A stretch of 6,724 nucleotides of DNA, taken from DATNFP01 sp035606335. Lineage in GTDB: Bacteria; Bacteroidota; Bacteroidia; Chitinophagales; Chitinophagaceae. The notes under the pieces were generated by a model, which did no database searches, was not told the origin of the DNA, and saw only the letters and a program-made list of their open reading frames with translations. Both the position numbers and the translations under genes were made by a program. Of the stretch, positions 1 to 6,152 are shown in pieces (positions within the stretch are counted from its first letter, which is position 1; the number at the start of each line of letters is the position of its first letter). The stretch spans positions 1 through 6,724 of the forward strand of contig DATNFP010000087.1 in the NCBI GenBank assembly GCA_035606335.1, read 5' to 3'.

Positions 1-1
1 C

Positions 2-748
2 TCAAAACAAATAAATCAGTTTCTTTTTTCGTGCCTGCTTTTTGGTTTCGCCACATTTATACGGCCTGAAACGCTGGTTCTTTTAGGAATGACTATTCCG
101 TTAGTGGTTTATACTTTTTGGAAAGAGCATCTTCCTGTAAAGAAAATAATATTCAGATCAGCTATTTTCCTGCTTATCCCTTTCTTTTTTTATTTTATCT
201 GGATGGATATCTTCCTGAAATACTATATGCCTGTGCCATTTAGTGTAAACGATCAGATCAATAAAAACTTGTTTGATTTCAGTGTCTTTTTCACACGTTT
301 CGGTGATCTGAATTCTAAGCTGATGTTTGGAAAAGTCAGCTCATTGATATATGGCTATTTCATGGACATTTTTGTTTTCCTGTTAGCTGTTGATTTAATA
401 ATATTCCGACGTGTTAATAAAGAGGGGCGTATTCTATTGTATGGGATTGTAGTTGTTTATATTGGGCTTCCCTTTTTAGGGTATCTGATCCCGTGGGTGG
501 ATTTTTGGGATACTACTAAAAGAGGGATATATAAAATGTTTCCTCTAATGCTGCTATACATGAGAGATAGCCCAATGTTACAGCGAATATCAGATGGTAT
601 AAAATCGTGGGAGTTTGCTAAGGCTAAACCTGTACCAGCAGTTGCTGCTACTAAAGCAGGAAAAACAGGACAAACTGCTACGCAAACGAAAAACAGACCT
701 AATAATCCAGGAAATAACGGAAAGGCAAATCAAAAGAAGAAAAAATAA
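2..748 (+). CDS. Multi-pass membrane protein, likely GT-C-type glycosyltransferase (5' truncated)
   Basis: The reading frame is open from base 2, so the gene begins outside the window. The visible part is 248 residues ending at TAA; the first in-frame ATG, at base 89, is internal and not the start. Hydrophobic segments lie near visible residues 7-20, 24-40, 49-71, 118-135 and 144-165. An RPE triplet between the first two resembles the RPEG loop seen in many polytopic GT-C glycosyltransferases (PMT/ArnT-like), which move sugars from polyprenyl carriers at the membrane. That family assignment is an inference: the N-terminal catalytic loop with its acidic residues is missing. The last 43 residues are a hydrophilic tail rich in Lys, Ala, Thr, Asn and Gln, ending in four lysines, probably cytoplasmic. 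It converges with the M23 gene, with six bases between the stop codons. It could instead be another kind of polytopic membrane protein. Confidence 0.6.
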   Translation, partial: SKQINQFLFSCLLFGFATFIRPETLVLLGMTIPLVVYTFWKEHLPVKKIIFRSAIFLLIPFFFYFIWMDIFLKYYMPVPFSVNDQINKNLFDFSVFFTRFGDLNSKLMFGKVSSLIYGYFMDIFVFLLAVDLIIFRRVNKEGRILLYGIVVVYIGLPFLGYLIPWVDFWDTTKRGIYKMFPLMLLYMRDSPMLQRISDGIKSWEFAKAKPVPAVAATKAGKTGQTATQTKNRPNNPGNNGKANQKKKK

Positions 749-754
749 TTGGAT

Positions 755-1705
755 TTACTTAGTAATATAGAAAGGCTGTGAAATAATCAATTTTTTATTA
801 ACGTAATAACTTGCGGTCCATTTACCAACTATAGGGGAATTACGGATATGGGGCATTAATATATTGGTCCAAAAATAACTATTCCACCAATTGGATTTCC
901 AGGTTTCTTTATACTTATACCACAACTTACCTAATGGCGAATACCATTTCACTTGAATACGGTCTCCACTTTGTAGGCCATGAACTTGAGCCCAGAAACA
1001 GATTAAAGAATCTGTTTGCACGGAGAAAGTATCTTTGACCAAATAGCGCTCTTCCAAAGTATCCGGATTGGGGGCATAGGGAACAAATCCCTTGTCGATA
1101 ATATACAAAGCAGTATCATATGCTGGCTGCATACGCCAAAGTCCATGTGTTGGCCCTTGGCAGGGGCCTGAAAAAGGATCTATTAGATCGCCTTTCTGAT
1201 TTCTTATTTCCAGATGTAAATGTGGCAAAGCAGAATAACCTGAAGATCCAACCTGTGCTATCGGTTGACCAGCCTTTACAGTATCTCCACTTGTTACAAG
1301 TAAAGACCCTTTTTTTAAGTGGCAATAATATACTGCAAATGTATCACCATGAATAATGCCTATATGGTTCCCACCGCTTCCGCCTATCCAATGCTTACTC
1401 CTGTCATACATGCTGTCTTTTGTTTCAAATACAACGCCGTCTGCTATTGCATATACATAAACGCCACTGTCCATTGCTTTAAAGCCCCTTATCAGAAAAT
1501 CGGTACCGGTATGTCCATTATAGGTTTTAGTCCCGCAAAAGGGATCTCTTATATCGGTAGTAGAATCATGATCAACATAGTAGTCTACAAAATAATCCTT
1601 GCCTTGTACTCCATGAAGAGGCAAGTCAAACTTTATTTGTCCAATACAATTATTATAAAAAAATAAGAATAGAAAAACTATCAGGATGTTTTTTGCATGG
1701 CACAT
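755..1705 (-). CDS. Secreted M23-family zinc metallopeptidase with C-terminal beta-rich domain
   Basis: This is a predicted periplasmic peptidoglycan endopeptidase of the LytM/M23 family, 316 residues. Residues 1-22 form a signal peptide with a hydrophobic core at 7-17 and likely cleavage before Gln23; the NNC triplet is not a lipobox. The M23 fold covers about residues 60-178. HTGTD gives zinc ligands His65 and Asp69, YYCHL gives catalytic His129, and HLHLE gives His162 (catalytic) and His164 (zinc). All key residues are present, so it should be active rather than a degenerate activator of the EnvC/NlpD type. Cys57 and Cys182 flank the domain and could form a disulfide. Residues about 221-316 are an extra Trp- and Tyr-rich region that looks like a beta-sandwich. 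The ATG lies 14 bp after the stop of the GH3 gene, with no clear ribosome binding site, so it is probably translated from the same transcript. Substrate bond and partners cannot be told from the sequence. Confidence 0.92.
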   Translation of the reverse strand: MCHAKNILIVFLFLFFYNNCIGQIKFDLPLHGVQGKDYFVDYYVDHDSTTDIRDPFCGTKTYNGHTGTDFLIRGFKAMDSGVYVYAIADGVVFETKDSMYDRSKHWIGGSGGNHIGIIHGDTFAVYYCHLKKGSLLVTSGDTVKAGQPIAQVGSSGYSALPHLHLEIRNQKGDLIDPFSGPCQGPTHGLWRMQPAYDTALYIIDKGFVPYAPNPDTLEERYLVKDTFSVQTDSLICFWAQVHGLQSGDRIQVKWYSPLGKLWYKYKETWKSNWWNSYFWTNILMPHIRNSPIVGKWTASYYVNKKLIISQPFYITK

Positions 1706-1719
1706 TAAAGGAATTATAG

Positions 1720-3234
1720 TTACATTTTGGTATAAGGCAATATTTGCTCAAGGTATGTTCTTTCGTTGCTTAGTCTGGGCACTTTATTCTGCCCTCCCAA
1801 TTTGCCTTTGTCTTTTAGCCATTTTTTAAAACCATCTTTAGGCATGATATGAACGATCGGCATGCGAAGCGCAATATTTTTGTATCGTTTTGCTTCGTAA
1901 TCGGAATTGATGGATTGCAATGCTTTGTCAAGGGCTGTAACAAAAACATTTAGCGGGCAGGGTAGATGTTCAAATTCGATGACCCATTCATGTGCGCCAT
2001 TAGTTTCCCCTGTCATGTATAGAGGAGCTGCCGTGTAATCATTCACGACTGCTCCCGTTTCAGCACACGCTTTTGCGATGGCCTGATCGGTATTATCAAT
2101 AATTACCTCCTCGCCAAAAGCATTAATAAAATGCTTTAGTCTGCCGGTAACTTTTATCCTGAAAGGATTGAGAGAAGTGAACTGAATGGTATCGCCTACG
2201 AGGTATCTCCACAGACCTGCGTTGGTACTTATTACCAATGCATAATTTTTATTCAGCTCTACTTCTTTTAATGTCAGTGTTCCGGGCTTTTCTTTACCAT
2301 ACTCATCCATTGGCATAAACTCAAAGAAAATACCATGGTTAAGAAATAGTAGCATACCCTCGTTGGTCATATCATCCTGTGCTGCAAAAAAGCCTTCAGA
2401 TGCATTATAAGTTTCGAGGTAATGCATGGAAGGGGATGATATATAGTGTTCAAACTGCTTTCTATATGGTTTAAAACTTACCCCACCATGTATATATAAT
2501 TCAAGATTAGGCCAGATATCACTAAGGTCTGTTGTTCCTGCTATTTCGAACATACGCTTAATGAGCACAATAGTCCATGTGGGGACCCCGGCTATATAAG
2601 TGACATTTTCATGAATGGTGGAATGAGCAATTTTCTCTATCTTTTCCTCCCACTCATTCATTAATGCGATTGATAACTCAGGAGTGCGGAATAGCTGCCC
2701 TGCTAATGGCATATTCTGCAGCATTACCGCAGACAAGTCACCAAAAAAAGAATCTGCGTTCAGTTGGTTTATCTGGTGGCTACCACCTATAACAAGGCAC
2801 TTGCCTGATGTTATACTTGATTGCGGAACCTGGCGAAGATATAACGCTAGCACATCTTTACCGGCTCTGAAATGCATTTCATCCATTGACTCCTTACTTA
2901 CCGGGATGAATTTGCTTTTATCATTGGTGGTACCGCTGGACTTGGCGAACCATGTAATAGGAGATGGCCATAAAATATTTTGATTGCCTTCTAATATCCG
3001 CTGTATATAAGGCCTTAGAGTCTCATAATCATTGATAGGTACATTCTTTTTGAAATCCGGAATGCTATCTATATTTTCAAAGTTGTGTTTTTTGCCATAT
3101 TCCGTAAACTGCGCTGAACCAATAAGGTTATTAAATACCTGCTGTTGAGTATCAATAGGATTGAACACAAAGTTATCTATAGCACTTTGGCGTAGTTTTA
3201 TATATCCTTTAAAAGCAGGGCTAATGATACTCAT
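1720..3234 (-). CDS. GH3 auxin-responsive-promoter family protein (acyl-adenylate-forming enzyme)
   Basis: This 504-residue protein belongs to the GH3 superfamily of the ANL adenylating enzymes. In plants these link acyl acids such as jasmonate or auxin to amino acids through an acyl-AMP intermediate. The three nucleotide-binding motifs are intact: SSGTTN at 99-104 followed by KSKFIP, YNASE at 276-280, and GLWRYLVGD at 340-348. GRLKHFINAFGEE at 364-376 marks the hinge to the C-terminal domain, and Lys484 in GGQNKVPRL is a candidate for the mobile-domain catalytic lysine. It is shorter than the plant enzymes (roughly 575-610 residues). No signal peptide or membrane segment is seen, so it should be cytoplasmic. 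The ATG follows a weakly purine-rich AAGAGACGA. It sits 67 bp after lptB and 14 bp before the M23 gene. Adenylation of a carboxylic acid is well supported by family; both substrates are unknown, and a plant-hormone role should not be assumed. Confidence 0.93.
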   Translation of the reverse strand: MSIISPAFKGYIKLRQSAIDNFVFNPIDTQQQVFNNLIGSAQFTEYGKKHNFENIDSIPDFKKNVPINDYETLRPYIQRILEGNQNILWPSPITWFAKSSGTTNDKSKFIPVSKESMDEMHFRAGKDVLALYLRQVPQSSITSGKCLVIGGSHQINQLNADSFFGDLSAVMLQNMPLAGQLFRTPELSIALMNEWEEKIEKIAHSTIHENVTYIAGVPTWTIVLIKRMFEIAGTTDLSDIWPNLELYIHGGVSFKPYRKQFEHYISSPSMHYLETYNASEGFFAAQDDMTNEGMLLFLNHGIFFEFMPMDEYGKEKPGTLTLKEVELNKNYALVISTNAGLWRYLVGDTIQFTSLNPFRIKVTGRLKHFINAFGEEVIIDNTDQAIAKACAETGAVVNDYTAAPLYMTGETNGAHEWVIEFEHLPCPLNVFVTALDKALQSINSDYEAKRYKNIALRMPIVHIMPKDGFKKWLKDKGKLGGQNKVPRLSNERTYLEQILPYTKM

Positions 3235-3301
3235 TCGTCTCTTCGTTTTTTAAAATGTTAAGTTCCTGCGTATAGCAACTCCGAATTGGCTAAGCTACAA
3301 T

Positions 3302-4057
3302 TTATTGTTTATTCTCAATAGGGTTATAGTCCTTCCGCTTTAATTCGAAGTTTCTGCCAAGATAGACCTTTCTAACCTGTTCATCGGCAGCTAACTCTTC
3401 TGCAGTGCCTGATTTTAATATTTTGCCCTCAAAAAGCAAATAAGCCCTGTCTGTGATGGAAAGGGTCTCCTGTACATTGTGGTCGGTGATGAGAATGCCA
3501 ATATTTTTAAACTTTAAACGGGCAACAATTGATTGGATATCTTCTACGGCTATGGGGTCAATGCCTGCAAATGGTTCATCAAGTAATATAAATCTGGGGT
3601 CAACAGCCAGCGCCCTGGCTATTTCTGTACGCCTTCTTTCCCCCCCACTTAATACATCTCCCGGACTTTTGCGTACATGAGACAAATGAAATTCATCTAA
3701 AAGAGACTCTAATTTTGCAAGCTGCTCTGCTTTAGTAAGCTTTGTCATTTCCAACACAGCCAGGATATTGTCCTCAACAGACAATTTACGAAATACCGAT
3801 GCTTCCTGTGGCAGATACCCAATGCCCATTTTGGCGCGCTTGTACATCGGGAGCTTAGTAATATTCTCATCATCAAGAAACACATCACCTTCTTCGGGTT
3901 TTACCAGCCCCACTACCATATAGAAAGAGGTAGTTTTTCCTGCACCATTTGGGCCAAGTAGTCCCACTATCTCTCCCTGCTGCACTTCAAATGAAACATG
4001 ATTTACTACTGTCCTGCTTTTGTATCGTTTCACCAGCCCTTGCGTGTGTATTTTCAA
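3302..4057 (-). CDS. lptB: LPS export ABC transporter ATP-binding protein LptB
   Basis: LptB is the cytoplasmic ATPase that powers LptF/LptG in extracting lipopolysaccharide from the inner membrane and pushing it along the Lpt bridge to the outer membrane. The 251-residue protein has every ABC ATPase element: Walker A GPNGAGKT at 35-42, Q-loop Gln84 in YLPQEASVFRKLSVEDN, signature LSGGERRR at 136-143, Walker B ILLDEP at 157-162 (Glu161 catalytic), D-loop GIDP at 165-168 and switch His193. GPNGAGKTTSFYM and YLPQEASVFRKL are typical of LptB and separate it from branched-chain amino acid transporter ATPases. The start codon is TTG: no ATG or GTG lies upstream in frame before a TGA at 4109-4111, and starting here gives the usual N-terminus directly before the GLVKRYKSRTVV segment. 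It is the first gene of the presumed lptB-GH3-M23 operon. lptF, lptG and lptC are not in the window. Confidence 0.96.
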   Translation of the reverse strand: MKIHTQGLVKRYKSRTVVNHVSFEVQQGEIVGLLGPNGAGKTTSFYMVVGLVKPEEGDVFLDDENITKLPMYKRAKMGIGYLPQEASVFRKLSVEDNILAVLEMTKLTKAEQLAKLESLLDEFHLSHVRKSPGDVLSGGERRRTEIARALAVDPRFILLDEPFAGIDPIAVEDIQSIVARLKFKNIGILITDHNVQETLSITDRAYLLFEGKILKSGTAEELAADEQVRKVYLGRNFELKRKDYNPIENKQ

Positions 4058-4074
4058 TGTGATACTATTTTGGG

Positions 4075-4082
4075 CAAAAATA
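4075..4082 (-). promoter_or_regulatory. Candidate -7 promoter box for lptB
   Basis: On the minus strand this reads TATTTTTG, an exact match to the Bacteroidota -7 consensus TAnnTTTG. It ends 17 bases before the TTG start of lptB, implying a 5' leader of only about ten bases. No TTG is visible at the expected -33 spacing, so this is a half match only. It would drive lptB and, if they are co-transcribed, the GH3 and M23 genes. Confidence 0.4.
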
Positions 4083-4164
4083 GCAAACCCCCGGCAACAT
4101 AATACATGTCAATTATTTTATGGTAATAATGTTGAGGCATAGGCAATAATAACAGGAATGTATC

Positions 4165-4172
4165 TATTTTTG
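4165..4172 (+). promoter_or_regulatory. Candidate -7 promoter box for metF
   Basis: This TATTTTTG matches the Bacteroidota -7 consensus TAnnTTTG and ends 13 bases before the metF ATG, implying a very short leader. There is no TTG at the usual -33 spacing. It is the mirror image of the box facing lptB. With so short a leader there is no room for a transcribed SAM riboswitch ahead of metF if this is the promoter. Confidence 0.4.
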
Positions 4173-4185
4173 TCAATTATACTAT

Positions 4186-5139
4186 ATGAAAGTAACTGAA
4201 CATTTATCCAGTGCTAAGAAAACTATTGTCTCACTGGAAATATTACCACCAACAAAAGGGAAAAGCATTGAATCAATTTATTCCCATCTTGACCCACTGA
4301 TGGAATTCAATCCTTCATTTGTAAATGTTACTTATCATCGTGCGGAACAGGTATTTAAGAAGCGCTCAGATGGGAATTTTGAACGGGTAGAAATACGTAA
4401 ACGTCCTGGCACCGTGGGAATATGCGCTGCAATAATGAATAAATATAAGGTAGAGGCGATACCTCACCTTATTTGTGGAGGGTTTAGCAAGGAAGAAACA
4501 GAGAATGCGTTAATAGACCTCCATTTCCTGGGGGTAGAGAATGTTCTGGCGTTACGTGGTGATGCTGCAGCTAATGAAAAGTTTTTTACTCCTCATCCTA
4601 ACGGACACAGATATGCCGAAGACCTTGTAAAACAAGTAATCAATCTGAATAAAGGACATTACCTGGAAGAAGACATTATGGAAGGTGTAAAAACTGATTT
4701 TTGCATAGGTGTGGCCGGTTATCCTGAAAAGCATTATGAAGCCCCCAACATTGATACTGATATATATTATCTGAAGCGCAAGATAGACTTGGGTGCAGAC
4801 TATGTGACCACACAAATGTTCTTTAATAACAAACATTATTGGAACTTCTTGAACAAATGCAAAGAGCATGGAGTAGACGTTCCGATCTTACCGGGGTTAA
4901 AACCGCTAACCAGCAAGCGCCAATTAACAATGATTCCGAGTATTTTTAATGTGGAAGTGCCTGTGGAGCTATATAATGAAATGATGAAGGCAAAAACCGA
5001 AGAGGATTGTGAACAAGTAGGTGCTGAATGGCTTTTGCAACAATGTCGGGACCTATTAAAAAATAATGTTCCAGTATTGCATTTTTATACGCTGGGCAAG
5101 CCGAATGTGATATATAATGTGTTGAAGCAGCTTTTTTAG
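4186..5139 (+). CDS. metF: Methylenetetrahydrofolate reductase
   Basis: MetF is a cytoplasmic FAD enzyme that reduces 5,10-methylene-tetrahydrofolate to 5-methyl-tetrahydrofolate, the methyl donor for methionine synthase. The 317 residues match the length of the bacterial TIM-barrel enzyme without the eukaryotic regulatory domain. Visible landmarks are Glu18 in SLEILPP (counterpart of the E. coli catalytic Glu28), LALRGD at 121-126 with Asp126 near the flavin N1/N5 side (E. coli Asp120), CIGVAGYPEKH at 173-183, TTQMFF at 208-213 with folate-binding Gln210 (E. coli Gln183), and HFYTLGK at 299-305. The ATG has no Shine-Dalgarno sequence before it, as is usual in Bacteroidota. The gene is divergent from lptB, 128 bp away, and convergent with the beta-lactamase gene, so it is probably transcribed alone. 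No metH or other methionine gene is in view. Confidence 0.97.
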   Translation: MKVTEHLSSAKKTIVSLEILPPTKGKSIESIYSHLDPLMEFNPSFVNVTYHRAEQVFKKRSDGNFERVEIRKRPGTVGICAAIMNKYKVEAIPHLICGGFSKEETENALIDLHFLGVENVLALRGDAAANEKFFTPHPNGHRYAEDLVKQVINLNKGHYLEEDIMEGVKTDFCIGVAGYPEKHYEAPNIDTDIYYLKRKIDLGADYVTTQMFFNNKHYWNFLNKCKEHGVDVPILPGLKPLTSKRQLTMIPSIFNVEVPVELYNEMMKAKTEEDCEQVGAEWLLQQCRDLLKNNVPVLHFYTLGKPNVIYNVLKQLF

Positions 5140-5151
5140 CATGATAATAAA

Positions 5152-6000
5152 TTACATCGCACCATAGTTTCTTAATATTTCTTTTGCTATCTGCAGGCGT
5201 ATTTTGCTCCAGTCTTTAGTAGTGTCGCTTTTGTCAATATCAAAGTTTTCTGCAAAGAAATATGGATACATGCGGACATCACTTTTATTCATTGATTCTT
5301 TAGGCTCGTTTACATGTTCAATACGTTCTACAAAACCAACCAGCCATAAAGTAGATCTATCGCCTACATTGCCCCAGCCCGTTTTATAATACAGCTTATA
5401 TCCTGTGCTATCCTCACGAAGCATCATGCTACGCACTATGCGCTGTGAGCGCTCAGATAAAGGCAGTTGATTAAAATATAATTGCTTCAAAAAACCGACC
5501 TGTTCATCGGCAGTTATTTGCAGTGAATTATCCAGCCAGAAAGAGTCGATATGCGGCCCGATTTTCATATTGCCATACTTCACTGTATCCATGTAGTGTT
5601 GCATGCTGGAGCGGCCTATACGTCTTGCAAGTTCCTGGTAGTATGGCACACAGCTTACTGCAAATGCTTCACGCATTGTCAGGTCTTTATCCCATTCAGG
5701 CTTGCGCTTTACCCCATCCCATTTTATTACTAACTGGTCGTCGGGGGCAACCGCTGTTTCTAAAGCCGCCAGTGAATTAAATATTTTGAAAGTGGATGCA
5801 GGTAATAAGCGCTGTGTGCATCGGTCTTTGTTATAATAGTGTACAGATTCATGATTATTGTCACGCAATATGAAACATCCATTTTTAATACCATTTGCTG
5901 TGAAATATTCCCCCCAATCGCTATGCTCTTTTATTCTGGTTTTGGCACAAGAGGAGAGAAATACTATAGATACAAAAGATAATATAAAAGAAGTGCGCAT
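5152..6000 (-). CDS. Class D (OXA-type) beta-lactamase, predicted lipoprotein
   Basis: This 282-residue protein carries the full class D serine beta-lactamase set: STFK at 69-72 (Ser69 nucleophile, Lys72 expected to be carboxylated), SCV at 116-118, YGN at 142-144, Trp155 in FWLDNSL (the Trp that shields the carboxy-lysine), and KTGW at 206-209. LPLSERSQ at 179-186 and SCVPYYQELARRIG are also typical. Arg268 may play the part of OXA-10 Arg250 in binding the substrate carboxylate. Residues 1-17 form a lipoprotein signal peptide with lipobox LSSC, Cys18 being the lipidated residue. The residues just after it (AKTRIK) are basic, unlike the acidic surface-export signal of some Bacteroidota lipoproteins, which suggests it faces the periplasm. 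The alternative is a BlaR1-like sensor domain, but no transmembrane or protease part is present. Hydrolysis of penicillins is expected; the spectrum cannot be read from sequence. It is convergent with metF, 12 bp away, and shows no sign of recent transfer. Confidence 0.93.
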   Translation of the reverse strand: MRTSFILSFVSIVFLSSCAKTRIKEHSDWGEYFTANGIKNGCFILRDNNHESVHYYNKDRCTQRLLPASTFKIFNSLAALETAVAPDDQLVIKWDGVKRKPEWDKDLTMREAFAVSCVPYYQELARRIGRSSMQHYMDTVKYGNMKIGPHIDSFWLDNSLQITADEQVGFLKQLYFNQLPLSERSQRIVRSMMLREDSTGYKLYYKTGWGNVGDRSTLWLVGFVERIEHVNEPKESMNKSDVRMYPYFFAENFDIDKSDTTKDWSKIRLQIAKEILRNYGAM

Positions 6001-6029
6001 ATAAATTATTGAGTTTTCTCAGATTGTGG

Positions 6030-6037
6030 CAAAGGTA
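6030..6037 (-). promoter_or_regulatory. Candidate -7 promoter box for the beta-lactamase gene
   Basis: On the minus strand this reads TACCTTTG, an exact TAnnTTTG match, ending 29 bases before the beta-lactamase ATG. A T-rich run, rather than TTG, lies at roughly the -33 position. No BlaI-type operator dyad is evident and no blaR/blaI genes are present, so expression may be constitutive or controlled from elsewhere. Confidence 0.4.
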
Positions 6038-6076
6038 AGGTGAGTGGATAACTAAAAAAATACCTAAAAATGCAAT

Positions 6077-6121
6077 TAGGAAATAAGAATAAATAGTTGG
6101 CACATATTTATTATTTGCCTA
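6077..6121. repeat. AT-rich imperfect inverted repeat in the divergent beta-lactamase/yceI region
   Basis: The left arm is TAGG, AAATAA, GAA, TAAATA (6077-6095). The right arm is TATTTA, TTATTT, G, CCTA (6105-6121). Sixteen base pairs form once a 3-base bulge on the left and a 1-base bulge on the right are allowed, around the 9-base loop GTTGGCACA. It lies between the two divergent genes, so it could be a regulator site or an RNA hairpin. It has no T-run directly after it, so it is not a standard terminator. AT-rich dyads also arise by chance. Confidence 0.35.
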
Positions 6122-6152
6122 ACAATAATATTTAATCATTAAAATGTTTATT

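Noticed and set aside
1120..1666. Plus-strand open frames of 78 and 115 codons opposite the M23 gene
   Set aside because: They lie wholly inside the strongly supported M23 coding sequence on the other strand, and their translations show no family features.
2684..2983. A 99-codon plus-strand frame opposite the GH3 gene
   Set aside because: It overlaps the conserved GH3 coding sequence, including motif I, and looks like an antisense shadow.
3235..3301. A possible terminator or internal promoter between lptB and the GH3 gene
   Set aside because: Only four- to five-base pairings such as TAGC/GCTA are visible, with no T-run following, and no TAnnTTTG box is present on the minus strand.
4058..4185. 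A possible SAM-type riboswitch ahead of metF
   Set aside because: The region is short, shared with a divergent gene, and shows no paired helices or conserved core that I recognise. The best promoter candidate also leaves almost no leader.
4552..4869. A 105-codon minus-strand frame opposite metF
   Set aside because: It is antisense to the conserved flavin and folate-binding part of metF and has no supported start context.
5137..5151. A possible bidirectional terminator between metF and the beta-lactamase gene
   Set aside because: The T-run just before the metF stop (5131-5137) lacks a stable GC-rich stem in front of it, and the 12-base gap is too short to hold a hairpin.
5523..5780. Overlapping plus-strand frames of 85 and 60 codons opposite the beta-lactamase gene
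   Set aside because: Both are antisense to the segment encoding STFK to YGN, whose conservation explains the open frames.
5921..6103. A 60-codon minus-strand frame overlapping the start of the beta-lactamase gene
   Set aside because: It begins in the AT-rich spacer, overlaps the lipoprotein signal sequence in another frame, and is composed of hydrophobic low-information sequence.
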